A stretch of DNA of 45,804 nt, taken from NCBI RefSeq assembly GCF_027587205.1, contig NZ_JAPDOD010000064.1, positions 1 through 45,804 on the forward strand. Reading direction: 5' to 3'. Position numbers and translations under genes: made by a program. The stretch is from Solirubrobacter ginsenosidimutans (lineage in GTDB: Bacteria > Actinomycetota > Thermoleophilia > Solirubrobacterales > Solirubrobacteraceae). The notes beneath the pieces were generated by a model, which had not been told where the DNA came from, ran no database searches, and was given only the letters and a program-made list of their open reading frames with translations. How positions within the stretch are numbered: the stretch's first letter is position 1; every line of letters starts with the position of its first letter. Below, in pieces: positions 1 to 9,339 of the stretch.

Positions 1-2
1 AG

Positions 3-59
3 CTCGCGCTCGCGCTCGGCTACGACGTCGAGGCCGCCCTCGAGTTGCGCGACCCGTGA
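3..59 (+). CDS. C-terminal end of an unidentified protein (partial)
   Basis: An open frame enters from the left edge and encodes 18 residues (beginning LALALGYDVEAAL) before a TGA at 57-59. Codon choice is GC-rich in the third position, as in the neighbouring genes, which supports a real coding tail. Nothing in so short a piece identifies the family. It lies on the same strand as the sulfatase gene but is separated from it by about 145 bases, so it is probably a separate transcription unit. Confidence 0.45.
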   Translation, partial: LALALGYDVEAALELRDP

Positions 60-97
60 CCTGAACGCGCCGCCGATCGGTCGGCGAACGGCCTGAG

Positions 98-116
98 GTC
101 ATCCGATCGGGATGAC
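98..116. promoter_or_regulatory. Inverted repeat upstream of the sulfatase gene
   Basis: GTCATCC, five bases, then GGATGAC: perfect 7-bp arms about 90 bases upstream of the sulfatase start. Spacing and arm length fit a dimeric repressor operator. It could equally be a short terminator hairpin for the gene ending at 59, but no T-run follows it. Confidence 0.35.
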
Positions 117-205
117 GTGCGGGTGCGGTCCGGTCGGCAAGAGTTCGGAGGGGACCCGCCGCGCTTCGTCCGCCGGAGCGCGGCTGACGGCGAGGAAAGG
201 GCATC

Positions 206-2581
206 ATGAGCAAGCCGTTCAAGGGCAAGATCAACGTTGACATCCGCGATTCGGTACCTGACTGGTCGCCGTTTGAGCCGCCGAAGGCCCCGGAGGGGGC
301 GCCGAACGTGGTGTACGCGGTGCTCGATGACGTCGGCTTCTCGGCGATGTCCTCGTACGGGGGCCCGATCGAGACGCCGAACATCGACCGGCTCGTGGAC
401 GCCGGGGTGCGCTACACGCAGTGGCACACGACGGCGCTGTGCTCGCCGACGCGCTCGTGTCTGCTGACCGGACGCAACCACACTCGCAACGGCATGGCGT
501 GCATCACCGAGTGCGCCAGCGGGTTCCCGAACGCCAACGGCGTGATCCCGCCCGAGAACGGCCAGATCCAGGAGATCCTCGGCGCTCAGGGCTGGAACAC
601 GTACATGGTCGGCAAGTGGCATCTGTGCCCCGAGGCGGAGATGAACCTCGCCTCGACGCGGCGCAACTGGCCGACGGGCCGCGGCTTCGAGCGCTTCTAC
701 GGGTTCCTCGGAGCGGACACCAACCAGTGGTATCCGGAACTGGTCTATGACAGCCATCCGGTCAACCCGCCGAGCACGCCGGAGGAGGGCTACCACCTGA
801 CGGTGGACCTCACCGACAAGGCGCTGGAGTTCATCCGGGACGCCAAGGCGCTGGCACCGGAGAAGCCGTTCTTCCTGTACTACGCGCCGGGCGCGTGCCA
901 CGCCCCGCATCACGTCCCCAAGGAATGGGCCGACCGTTTCAAGGGCCGCTTCGACATGGGTTACGAGGCGTTGCGCGTGCAGACGCTCGCACGCCAGAAG
1001 GAGCTGGGCGTCGTCCCGGCCAACACGGAGCTTCCGCCGCTGAACCCGATCGGCACGCCCGAGACCCGCACCGGCCCCGACGGCAAGCCCTTCCCGGAGG
1101 TCGACTACACGCGCCCGTGGGACTCACTGTCGCCTGAGGAGCAGCGGCTGTTCAGCCGGATGGCGGAGGTCTACGCCGGCTTCCTGGCACACACCGATGC
1201 GCAGATCGGGCGGCTGCTGGACTATCTGGAGGAGACGGGCCAGCGCGAGAACACGCTGGTCATCCTGGTGTCCGACAACGGCGCCAGCGGCGAGGGCGGC
1301 CCGAACGGGTCGGTCAACGAGAACAAGATCGCCAACGGGATCCCCGACGACATCGCCGAGAACCTCGCGATGCTCGACGATCTCGGCAGCCCCAAGACCT
1401 ACAACCATTACCCCAACGGCTGGGCGATGGCGTTCAGCGCGCCGTTCAAGATGTGGAAGCGGTACGAGTTCAACGGGGGCAGCTCGGACCCGTGCATCAT
1501 CTCGTGGCCGAAGGGCATCTCCGCGCAGGGCGAGCTGCGCGAGCAGTACCACCACGCCGTCGATCTCGTCCCGACGATCCTCGACGTGCTCGGCGTGGAG
1601 TCCCCGGAGGCGATCGGCGGTCACACGCAGAGCCACTTCGACGGCGTCAGCATGCGCTACAGCTTCGACGCCGCGGCGCTCCCGAGCGCGCGCGCGACGC
1701 AGTTCTATTCGATGCTCGGCTCCCGCAGCATCTGGCACGAGGGCTGGAAGGCCGTGACCACGCACCCGACGCTCAGCGGCTGGGGCCACTTCGACCAGGA
1801 CACCTGGGAGCTCTACCACGTCGACGTCGACCGCTCCGAGCTGCACGACCTCGCCGCCCAAGAGCCGGAGCGCCTGCAGGCGATGGTCAACCTCTGGTAT
1901 GCCGAGGCCGGTGCCAACGGCGCGTTCCCGCTCGATGACCGCTCGGGCCTGGAGCTGCTCACCACGCCGCGGCCGCAGCTCTCACCGGCGCGCAACCGGT
2001 ACATCTACTACCCGGGAATCGCCGACGTGCCCGAGTCCCAAGCGGTCAACGTGCGCAATCGCTCGTACGCGATCGCCGCGCTCGTCGACATCCCCGCGCG
2101 CGGCAGCAATGGGGCGAGCGGCGCGAACGGGGTGCTGTTCGCCCACGGCTCGCGCTTCGGCGGCCACTCGCTCTACATCAAGGACAACCGCCTGCAGTAC
2201 GTCTACAGCTTCGTCGGCAGCTTCGAGCAGCAGGTCGTCGCCGACGTGGAACTGCCGACGGGCGATGACCTGATCCTGTCCGCCGCGTTCGACAAGGACG
2301 GCGAGGACCCGCCCGGCGTCGCGAACGGCACGCTGTCGCTCTACCACGGCGACGAGAAGGTCGGCGAGGGACGCATCCGCACCCAACCGGGCAAGTTCAC
2401 GCTCGGCGGCGACGGCCTCTGCATCGGGCGCGACAGCAGCGACCCGGTCACCCAGGACTACTCCGGCGCAGCGCCGTGGGCCTTCACCGGCGGGACGCTC
2501 AAGCGCGTCGCCGTCGACGTCAGCGGCGAGCCGTATGTCGACCTCGAACGCGAAGCCGTCGCGATGATGGCTCGCGAATAG
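206..2581 (+). CDS. Large type I sulfatase (arylsulfatase, AtsA/AtsD-like)
   Basis: A 791-residue sulfatase that would hydrolyse sulfate esters. The N-terminal alkaline-phosphatase-like fold starts near residue 33. D41-D42 are the expected calcium ligands, and C79-S-P-T-R83 is the sulfatase signature whose Cys is converted to formylglycine. GKWHL (near residue 140) and SDNGASGEGG are further active-site loops. Length matches the roughly 790-residue actinobacterial arylsulfatases rather than the 500-residue type; the last 200 residues form an extra beta-rich region. No signal peptide is seen, so a cytoplasmic location is likely. The ATG follows a good ribosome site (GAGGAAAGG at 192-200). A formylglycine-generating enzyme is needed and is not encoded here. 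The natural substrate is unknown. Confidence 0.93.
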   Translation: MSKPFKGKINVDIRDSVPDWSPFEPPKAPEGAPNVVYAVLDDVGFSAMSSYGGPIETPNIDRLVDAGVRYTQWHTTALCSPTRSCLLTGRNHTRNGMACITECASGFPNANGVIPPENGQIQEILGAQGWNTYMVGKWHLCPEAEMNLASTRRNWPTGRGFERFYGFLGADTNQWYPELVYDSHPVNPPSTPEEGYHLTVDLTDKALEFIRDAKALAPEKPFFLYYAPGACHAPHHVPKEWADRFKGRFDMGYEALRVQTLARQKELGVVPANTELPPLNPIGTPETRTGPDGKPFPEVDYTRPWDSLSPEEQRLFSRMAEVYAGFLAHTDAQIGRLLDYLEETGQRENTLVILVSDNGASGEGGPNGSVNENKIANGIPDDIAENLAMLDDLGSPKTYNHYPNGWAMAFSAPFKMWKRYEFNGGSSDPCIISWPKGISAQGELREQYHHAVDLVPTILDVLGVESPEAIGGHTQSHFDGVSMRYSFDAAALPSARATQFYSMLGSRSIWHEGWKAVTTHPTLSGWGHFDQDTWELYHVDVDRSELHDLAAQEPERLQAMVNLWYAEAGANGAFPLDDRSGLELLTTPRPQLSPARNRYIYYPGIADVPESQAVNVRNRSYAIAALVDIPARGSNGASGANGVLFAHGSRFGGHSLYIKDNRLQYVYSFVGSFEQQVVADVELPTGDDLILSAAFDKDGEDPPGVANGTLSLYHGDEKVGEGRIRTQPGKFTLGGDGLCIGRDSSDPVTQDYSGAAPWAFTGGTLKRVAVDVSGEPYVDLEREAVAMMARE

Positions 2582-2703
2582 CCGCCAGGGCGCATTTCTC
2601 CGGCCACGCGAGGGCAGCGCGCCTTGCGTGGCCGTTGCTTCGTCGGGAGCGCGGGCGTAGGGTCGGTGTGACAGCACCACCGACGTACAGAGAGGAGGCC
2701 GCC

Positions 2704-3138
2704 ATGTCGCACACCGCGACCGATATCAATCAGGCGGCAGCAGACCTCACCCACGCGTTCAACGACGCCGACTGGGACCGGTTCCGCAGCGGACTGGCCG
2801 CCAACGCCGTCTACAGCGAGACGGGCACCGGACGTCGCGTCGAGGGCGTCGACGCCTACCTCGCGCTGTGCAAGGGCTGGAAGGAGGCGATGCCCGACGT
2901 CAGCGGAACCATCCGCAAGTCGATCGCCGGAGACGGCACGGTCGCCCAAGAGGTGCTGTGGGAAGGCACGCACACCGGGCCGATGCAGACGCCCGCCGGC
3001 ACGATCGAGGCGTCCGGTAACCGCGTCAGCGTCCTCGGAACCCTGTGGATCACCTTCGAGGGCGACAAGGCGCGGGAGGTCACCCATCACCTCGACGTCC
3101 TCACGGTCCTCCAGCAGGTCGGGGCGCTCCCCGGCTGA
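2704..3138 (+). CDS. SnoaL-like / NTF2-fold protein
   Basis: A 144-residue single-domain protein of the SnoaL-like (NTF2 fold) superfamily. Supporting features are the opening helix that leads into FNDADWDRFRSGLA, the central EVLWEGTHTGPM strand and the closing HHLDVLTVLQQVG segment. Family members include polyketide cyclases, isomerases and many proteins of unknown role that bind small hydrophobic ligands, so the substrate cannot be assigned. The ATG at 2704 was chosen because an AGAGAGGAGG ribosome site precedes it; the frame stays open further upstream but without such a site. It follows the sulfatase by 122 bases on the same strand and ends before a strong hairpin. Confidence 0.85.
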   Translation: MSHTATDINQAAADLTHAFNDADWDRFRSGLAANAVYSETGTGRRVEGVDAYLALCKGWKEAMPDVSGTIRKSIAGDGTVAQEVLWEGTHTGPMQTPAGTIEASGNRVSVLGTLWITFEGDKAREVTHHLDVLTVLQQVGALPG

Positions 3139-3162
3139 AGCAAACGCACAGCGCAGACCGCT

Positions 3163-3196
3163 GTACGCCGCGGGCGCAGCACCTCCCGCGGCGTAC
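3163..3196. terminator. Bidirectional terminator hairpin
   Basis: GTACGCCGCGGG and its exact complement CCCGCGGCGTAC are separated by ten bases. The 12-bp stem sits between the convergent SnoaL-like and haloperoxidase genes. There is no U-run, as is common in very GC-rich genomes. Confidence 0.7.
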
Positions 3197-3215
3197 CCGG
3201 TCCACGCAGGATCGG

Positions 3216-4538
3216 CTAGTGCTGGCGCTCGCACCTCCACGGTGAGTGGGAGCGGCACGCCGGCTGGAAGTAGTGGTCGCGGAGATAGCCCGCGACCCTG
3301 ATCCCCAGTCGGGCGCCCTGCACGTCCGACGAGCGGAAGTGGATGCCGCCCCAGATGCGGGCGTTGATGGACTCTCGGAGCACGTCGGAGAGCCGGTCGA
3401 AGCTGCGGGTCGTGCCGGACTTGTTGCTGTGCAGGCTGAAGGGGACCCGGTCGGTGCCGAAGAAGTTGTACAGCGTGGTCAGGATCGAGCCGGCCGCGCA
3501 GTTGTGGCCGGACGGGTATTCGGGGAACGGCGGCGTGACGAGCGGGGCCTGCCCGGGCGCCACGGGTGTGGCGGGATCGAACAGCGGCGTCCAGCCGGTG
3601 TCGGCCACGGTCAGCGGGTTCCCGTCACCGGCGGCCTCGCGGATGGCGGTGACCGGGCGCCAGAAGTTGTAGCGGTACTTGTTGTTCCAGCAGCCGATCG
3701 CCCCGTCGGCCCCGGCGAGGTCCGCCATCGCGAACATCCGCGCGCTGTCGGCGATCGGGAGCGCGCGGTCCGTGGCGATCGTGCGGAAGGCGCGGTTCCA
3801 GAGGGCGAAGCCATGGTCCTGCCAGAAGATCGCGGCGTCCGTCTGGTCGGCGGTGCGGGTCGTGCTGTGCAGGGCGCCGACGCTCTTGATCTCGTTGAAG
3901 TCGCGAGCATAGGACCGGCTCGTCAGCGGTTTGGGCGGGCCGAGTCGCAGCATCTCGACGCTCGGCACGACGAACGGCCGGACGTTGCCGACCCACGGCG
4001 CAGGATCCGGGGCGAACAGCGGCGGCGTCGGCCGATAGACGCCCGGGGTCGTGCCGTACACCGGCGTGAACGGGCCGAAGCGGCCGTCGCCTGAGCGGGC
4101 GGCGAGCATGGCGGCCGCGGCCTGGGTGCCGATGGCGATTCCGGCCGCCTTCGCACCCGGTGGTACATCGGCGATGGCGGCCAGCGAGGCGTCGTAGCGC
4201 GCTTGCAGCGTCGCGTGCTGGGTGGCGGAGAACAGCCCGTCGAGGACCCCGAACGCCGCGGTGGCGGCGGCCGCGTCCTTGGAGTCGGTCGGGCGCGCCG
4301 CGGGCTGGACGAGGTACGGGCGGTGGCCGCGGTCGATGGCGTTGACCGCGTCGTAGACCGCGCCCTGCACCATCGCGAAGCTGAGCTCGGCGGAAGGTGG
4401 CGGCTGGCCGGCGGTCGCGACGATCGCCGTCGAGGCGATGTCGTTCCACTCGGTCACGGTGTCGGCGCGTGCCGCCGGCGCGCCGGCGAGCAGGCAGAGC
4501 GCGGCCAGCAGGCCGGCGCGAGGAAGAGTGATGTGCAT
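3216..4538 (-). CDS. Secreted vanadium-dependent haloperoxidase / PAP2-family protein
   Basis: A 440-residue protein with a cleavable-looking signal peptide (hydrophobic residues 8-25 ending ARA). It carries the three PAP2 phosphate/vanadate motifs in order: K287-x6-R294-P, P342-S-G-H345, and R394-x5-H400 with an acidic residue shortly after. This spacing and the FWRPVTAIR context match bacterial vanadium haloperoxidase-like proteins (PAP2_haloperoxidase), which oxidise halides with hydrogen peroxide; some relatives act as acid phosphatases instead, so halogenating activity is inferred. The third motif reads H-F-R-S-S-D, one residue longer between His and Asp than the classical form. It starts 27 bases after the stop of the large BTAD/STAND regulator on the same strand, so the two may be cotranscribed. 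Confidence 0.88.
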   Translation of the reverse strand: MHITLPRAGLLAALCLLAGAPAARADTVTEWNDIASTAIVATAGQPPPSAELSFAMVQGAVYDAVNAIDRGHRPYLVQPAARPTDSKDAAAATAAFGVLDGLFSATQHATLQARYDASLAAIADVPPGAKAAGIAIGTQAAAAMLAARSGDGRFGPFTPVYGTTPGVYRPTPPLFAPDPAPWVGNVRPFVVPSVEMLRLGPPKPLTSRSYARDFNEIKSVGALHSTTRTADQTDAAIFWQDHGFALWNRAFRTIATDRALPIADSARMFAMADLAGADGAIGCWNNKYRYNFWRPVTAIREAAGDGNPLTVADTGWTPLFDPATPVAPGQAPLVTPPFPEYPSGHNCAAGSILTTLYNFFGTDRVPFSLHSNKSGTTRSFDRLSDVLRESINARIWGGIHFRSSDVQGARLGIRVAGYLRDHYFQPACRSHSPWRCERQH

Positions 4539-4565
4539 GGCGCGGACGCTTCCGCGCGCCGGTAA

Positions 4566-7500
4566 CTACCCGCTCACGCGCCGGTAATCGGCGCCGCAGA
4601 CGTTCTCCAGCGGCCGTCCGGGCAGCGCGTCCGCCCACTCCTGGGCGCTCAACTCGTGCCCGCCGACGACGCACGCGTGTCGTTCCCAGGCCTGCGGCGA
4701 GGTGTCGAAGCTGATCCCGGGACCCGTGGTCGCGATCGCGTACACGTGCGTCCCGGCCAGCACGACCGACGCGTAGGCGCCGGGGGTGAGCGCCAGCGGC
4801 GCGCCGATCGGCTTGTGCGTCGCCGCATCCCACAGGATGACCGTTCCCTCCGCCCCGGCCGTGACCAGCATGCGTCCGTCGCGCGAGAACTGCGCGAACG
4901 TGATCCGGTCCGTATGGCCCTCGAAGACCCGGCCGACCGGCTTCCAGGTCTGGGTCGAATAGACCTGTCCGTGGCCGTCGTACTGGCCGACGAAGAGCAG
5001 CTGGCCGTCGGGGGAGAACGCGACCGAGCGCGAGAAGTCCCCGTCGCCGGCGAAGTCGCCGATGCCGATGTGCTTGACCAGGTGGCCCGTGGCCACGTCA
5101 TGGATCTCGGTGCCGCGCTCGTCGGCCGCGATGGCGAGCTGCCGGCCGTTCGGGCTGAACGCGATCAGGGCGGCCCAGGTCCGGGCGCGGAAGCCGGTGA
5201 GGCGACGCGTGCGCACGTCCCACACGCGCACCGGCTGCGGCGGACGGCCGGTCCCGAACTCGGCCTCGGCGGCGGCGAGCAGCGTCCCGTCGGGCGAGAA
5301 GGCGAGTGCTTGCGAGCCGGCGTGCAGCCCGACCAACTCGCCTGCGGGCGCCAACGTGCGCGCGTCCCACAGGGTCACGCGCCCGCTCGCGCCGGTCGCG
5401 GCGAGCAGCCGCCCGTCGTGGCTGAAGGCGATCGACATCGCCTTGCCGACGAGCGCTCGCAGGCGAGCGCGTCGCCGCAGCGTGCCGGTGTCGAGCAGGT
5501 CGACCGTTCCGTCGACCTGCGTCAGCGCGAGCGTGCGCCCGCTCGGGCTGATCGCGATCCCGCGCGGCGTGTCGTCGATCGGCGTGAAGTCCGGGCCGAC
5601 CGCGAAGCGGCGATCGAGGCGCTGGTCGCCCGACAGGTCCCACAGGAGCGTGTGCCGGTCGGCTCCGGTGCTGAGCAGCGTGCGCCCGTCAGGCGAGATG
5701 TCAAGCCGTCCGACCTCCCCGACGTGCCCGGGGAAACGCTGCGCGATCGCGCGGCTCGCAACGTCCCAGGCGATCAGCTTGCCCGCCTCGTCCGCGCTCA
5801 CCAGCGTGCGCGAGTCGGGGGTGAACCGCAGCGCGCTGATCGCCGCCGCGTGCTCCGCGGGCAGCGACTCGACCGCGCCGGAGACGAGGTCGAGCAGTCG
5901 CAGTCGCCCGCCCGGACCGCCGAGCGCGTAGTGGCGCCCGTCCGCGCTGACCATGGCGACCTCGTCGCCGAAAGCGAACGTCCGCAATACCGCCGGTCCC
6001 CGCGGATCGAGCTCCCACGTCCGGTGCGCGCCGGTCGCGTACAGCCGGCCGCCTCCCGCGCTCAGGGCGCCCGGGCTGGCGTCGAGCGTCAGCCGGCCCG
6101 CGATCGCCCCGCTTGCGGGGTCGACGCGATAGAGCACCGGCGGGGGCCCGCCGGGGGTGCCGGCGAGCACGGCCAGCACGCCCGGCAGGTACACGACTTT
6201 GGCGTATACGAACGGATCGGTCTTGCTGACTGAAGGGAGTTCGATCCGCAACCGGCGGCGGCCGCTGAGTGGATCGATCAGGTCGACGAGCGGGCGGGAC
6301 ACGTGGGCCGGGTTGACCGAGCCGAGCGCGAGCGTCCGCCCGTCCGGCGAGAAGCTCGCCGACTGGATCAGCCCGCCCTGGATCCAGTAGGGACGGCCGA
6401 CCGGGAGCCGCGTCGCCGCGTCATAGACGGACAGGTTGCCGCGCTCGTCGCCGAGGGCCATCAGTCGCCCGTCGGGGCTCAGCGCCGTGGCGAACATGCG
6501 CCAGCCGGTGTCCACCTCGCCCAGGACCGCCGGGTTGCGCAGCAGCACGGAGAGCAGATTGCTGCGCGTGGTGGGCGAGTCGTCGAGCGCGACGCCGTGG
6601 CGGGCGAGCAGCACCGCCCGGTCCAGCCGGTCCTCGTTGACCGCGTCCGCGCCGAGCCGATTCGCGTCGGCGACCACCGCCGAGTGGCGCGCCTGGCCGC
6701 GCTGGTGCAGCGCGACGACGCCCGCGCCGAGCGCGACGACGAGCAGCACGGCGAGGCCCGCGAGCAGCGAGCGCAGGCGGCGGTTGGCGCGCCGCTGCGC
6801 CTCGGTCTCCCGCTCGGCGGCGGCGAGGCCGGCCTCCAGGAACTCGCGCTCGAGCGGGTTGAGGTCCCCGCGGTGAACGGCGGCCCACTCGAGCGCCGCG
6901 GCGAGCCGCGCGCCCCGGTAGAGCTCCCCCGGCTCGCGCCCGGCGCCCGCCCATTCGCGCGCGGCCTCGGTGACGTGCAGGTGCAGCCGGCGGCCTTGGG
7001 CGTCGTCGTCGAGCCACCCGCGCAACCGCGGCCACTCGCGCAGCAGCGCTTCGTGAGCGACCTCCGCGGCGCCGTCGTCGACGGTCACGAGCCGGCTGTC
7101 CGCGAGCGCGTCGAGCGCTTCCAGTTCCGCCAGCGGGACGCGCCGGCGCACGTCGCCGTCGCCGGCCAGTCGCAAGAGGGTCCGCCGTGCGGCGCGTTGC
7201 TCGGGCTCGCTAAGCTGGGTGTACGTGTGCTCCGCCAAGCGGCCGACCGCGCCGCGCACCCCGCCCGTGCGCTCGTAGGCCGCGTGGCGCATCACGAGAC
7301 CGTCACGCTCGCGCCACTGCTCGAGCAACGCCGCCGAGAGCAGCGGCAGGCCACCCGGCTCGTCGAGCACGTCGGCGATCAGCGCGTCGGTGAGCTCGGG
7401 CTCGACGCGCAGCCCGGCGCGCTCGGCCGGAGATTCGATCGCCCGCCGCAGCTCGTCGCGCCGCATCGGCCCGACCAGCACCTGGTGGGCGCCGACCAGC

Positions 7501-8915
7501 CGGGCGAGCCGCTCGTGCGTCGCGCACCGGCCGTAGAAGTCGGCGCGCACGGCGAGCACGACCTGGCCGTCGTGTTCGACCAGCGCGTCGAGGAAGGCCG
7601 TACGCTCGGCGGCGTCGCGGCAGACCGCGAAGACCTCTTCGAACTGGTCGACCACGAGCAGGTCGGCGGCCTGTACCCGCGGGTGCTCGCCGGGGCGCAT
7701 GACCCGCACCGACCAACGATCCGAGCCGGGGAGCGCGCCGCCCGCCAGCGCGGGCAGCAGCCCCGCGCGCACGGCCGACGACTTGCCGCTCCCGGACGCG
7801 CCGACGACGGCGAGCAGGGGCGAGCCGACCAGCCGCGCGACGAGTTCGGCCACCAGCCGCTCGCGGCCGAAGAAGTACGGCGCGTGCGCGGCGTCGAACG
7901 GGCTGAGCCCCATATACGGACAGACGGCCGGCGACGGCACGTCGTCCTGGGGCGCCTCCAGTGCCTGGCGCACGAGCACGTCGCCGGCGAGTTCGCGCTC
8001 GGCGGCGCGCAGCTCGGCGCGTCCGTTGGCGGCGCGCCCGGCGCTTGCGGCGGCCGCCCATTCGGCCGCCTTGCGACGGGCGGCGCGCGCATCGCCATGG
8101 CTCTCGTCGACGATCGCTCCGATCGCCGCGTCGGCGACGCCGTACCCGCGCGCGATCTCGGCGATCGCGTCGTCGCCGAGCGGATCGAGTGCGGGATCGT
8201 GGTCGAGGATCGCTTGCTGGAGCGCGCGCAGGCTGCCGTTGGGCTCGACGCCGATCTCCTCGACCAGCGTGTGGTGCGCGCGACGGTAGGTCTCCAGCGC
8301 GTCCGCCTGACGCCCGCACCGGTAGAGCGCGAGCATCAGCGCGCCATACAGGCGCTCGCGCAGGGGCTGCTCCGCCACCGCGACTTCGAGCTCCGCGATC
8401 AGGTCGGCGTGACGCCCGAGCGTCAGCTCCGCCTCGACCCACGCCTCGAACACCGCCCAGCGGCGCTCGTCGAGCCGCAGGATCTCGGTCTGGGCGAACG
8501 GCTCGAACGCCAGGTCGGCAAGCGGCGGGCCGCGCCACAGATCGAGCGCGAGCCGGAGGCACGCGGCCGCCTGCTCGGGCTCGGCCGCACGGCCGCGGGT
8601 GACCAGATCCTCGAAGCGGTCGAGGTCGCGCTCCTCGGGGCCCACGTTCAGCCGGTAGGCACTGCCGAGCGTCTCCAGCGGCCCGTCCCGGCCGAGCGCC
8701 TGCCGCAGCGCCGAGACCTGGTTGTGCAGCATCTTCGGCGCCGTCGTGGGCGGAGCGGCGCCCCACAGCTCCTCGACCAGCCGGTCGTTTGAGACCAGCA
8801 CGTTGGCCCGCAGGATCAGCAGCGCCAGGAGCGCACGTTGCCGTCCGGTCCCGATGGCGATCGTCGTGCCTTCGTCGCCGATGACTTCGAGGGGTCCGAG
8901 CAGACGGAACTCCAA
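4566..8915 (-). CDS. BTAD-type (SARP-like) regulator with STAND NTPase and WD40 domains
   Basis: A 1449-residue multidomain signalling ATPase. Residues about 1-95 form an OmpR/SARP-type winged helix and 97-240 the bacterial transcriptional activation domain (BTAD). A STAND-class NTPase follows the motif YMGLSPFDAAHAPYFFGRE, with Walker A GASGSGKSS at 372-380 and Walker B DLLVVD423QFEE. A hydrophobic stretch near 716-737 looks like one membrane helix. The rest is a beta-propeller region with at least five recognisable WD repeats (for example IAWDV, LLWDL, TLWDA, VWDVR, ILWDA). Related actinobacterial proteins sense a ligand through the propeller and activate secondary-metabolism genes. A DNA-binding N-terminus combined with a membrane helix is unusual. 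The haloperoxidase 27 bases downstream is a plausible target or partner. Start ATG gives the usual MEFRLLGPLEV opening. Confidence 0.92.
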   Translation of the reverse strand: MEFRLLGPLEVIGDEGTTIAIGTGRQRALLALLILRANVLVSNDRLVEELWGAAPPTTAPKMLHNQVSALRQALGRDGPLETLGSAYRLNVGPEERDLDRFEDLVTRGRAAEPEQAAACLRLALDLWRGPPLADLAFEPFAQTEILRLDERRWAVFEAWVEAELTLGRHADLIAELEVAVAEQPLRERLYGALMLALYRCGRQADALETYRRAHHTLVEEIGVEPNGSLRALQQAILDHDPALDPLGDDAIAEIARGYGVADAAIGAIVDESHGDARAARRKAAEWAAAASAGRAANGRAELRAAERELAGDVLVRQALEAPQDDVPSPAVCPYMGLSPFDAAHAPYFFGRERLVAELVARLVGSPLLAVVGASGSGKSSAVRAGLLPALAGGALPGSDRWSVRVMRPGEHPRVQAADLLVVDQFEEVFAVCRDAAERTAFLDALVEHDGQVVLAVRADFYGRCATHERLARLVGAHQVLVGPMRRDELRRAIESPAERAGLRVEPELTDALIADVLDEPGGLPLLSAALLEQWRERDGLVMRHAAYERTGGVRGAVGRLAEHTYTQLSEPEQRAARRTLLRLAGDGDVRRRVPLAELEALDALADSRLVTVDDGAAEVAHEALLREWPRLRGWLDDDAQGRRLHLHVTEAAREWAGAGREPGELYRGARLAAALEWAAVHRGDLNPLEREFLEAGLAAAERETEAQRRANRRLRSLLAGLAVLLVVALGAGVVALHQRGQARHSAVVADANRLGADAVNEDRLDRAVLLARHGVALDDSPTTRSNLLSVLLRNPAVLGEVDTGWRMFATALSPDGRLMALGDERGNLSVYDAATRLPVGRPYWIQGGLIQSASFSPDGRTLALGSVNPAHVSRPLVDLIDPLSGRRRLRIELPSVSKTDPFVYAKVVYLPGVLAVLAGTPGGPPPVLYRVDPASGAIAGRLTLDASPGALSAGGGRLYATGAHRTWELDPRGPAVLRTFAFGDEVAMVSADGRHYALGGPGGRLRLLDLVSGAVESLPAEHAAAISALRFTPDSRTLVSADEAGKLIAWDVASRAIAQRFPGHVGEVGRLDISPDGRTLLSTGADRHTLLWDLSGDQRLDRRFAVGPDFTPIDDTPRGIAISPSGRTLALTQVDGTVDLLDTGTLRRRARLRALVGKAMSIAFSHDGRLLAATGASGRVTLWDARTLAPAGELVGLHAGSQALAFSPDGTLLAAAEAEFGTGRPPQPVRVWDVRTRRLTGFRARTWAALIAFSPNGRQLAIAADERGTEIHDVATGHLVKHIGIGDFAGDGDFSRSVAFSPDGQLLFVGQYDGHGQVYSTQTWKPVGRVFEGHTDRITFAQFSRDGRMLVTAGAEGTVILWDAATHKPIGAPLALTPGAYASVVLAGTHVYAIATTGPGISFDTSPQAWERHACVVGGHELSAQEWADALPGRPLENVCGADYRRVSG

Positions 8916-9122
8916 CGGTGAACGCGACCCTACGCCTGGACGGGTCCTCTCACATGAGCGCGCGGTTAGTCGGCCCCGCCCTCAGGCGTCACGCGAAATG
9001 CGATTCAACGGCGCCGCAGCGCGGGTGGCAGGACCTGCTCGCCGTAGCTGGTGTCGGCGGGGTTGAGGTTGACTGCGGACTCCGGTCTCGTTGGCGCTCC
9101 GCACGGCCTCGAGCCTTAAACG

Positions 9123-9152
9123 ATGAAACCCCCGCATTAGCAGGGGTTTCAT
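9123..9152 (-). terminator. Terminator hairpin of tRNA-Ala(CGC)
   Basis: A perfect 10-bp stem, ATGAAACCCC with GGGGTTTCAT, with a ten-base loop lies four bases beyond the tRNA 3' end. On the minus strand it is followed by CGTTTAA. It separates the tRNA from the divergent promoter region of the regulator gene. The rest of the interval 8916-9122 shows no gene or repeat that I can recognise. Confidence 0.75.
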
Positions 9153-9156
9153 TGAA

Positions 9157-9229
<73 letters not shown>

Positions 9230-9339
9230 AAGCCGAGCGGCAGGATTCCGGAACCTGCCGTCCAAGGACCATTGTAGCCAGATGGCGCGAGACGTCCAGT
9301 GTGGCGACCCGGCTAGATTGGCCACGCGGCCCCAGCTCA

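Noticed and set aside
6303..8792. Long plus-strand open frame opposite the BTAD/STAND gene
   Set aside because: The minus strand encodes well-defined winged-helix, Walker and WD motifs over the same bases; the plus-strand product is low complexity without motifs.
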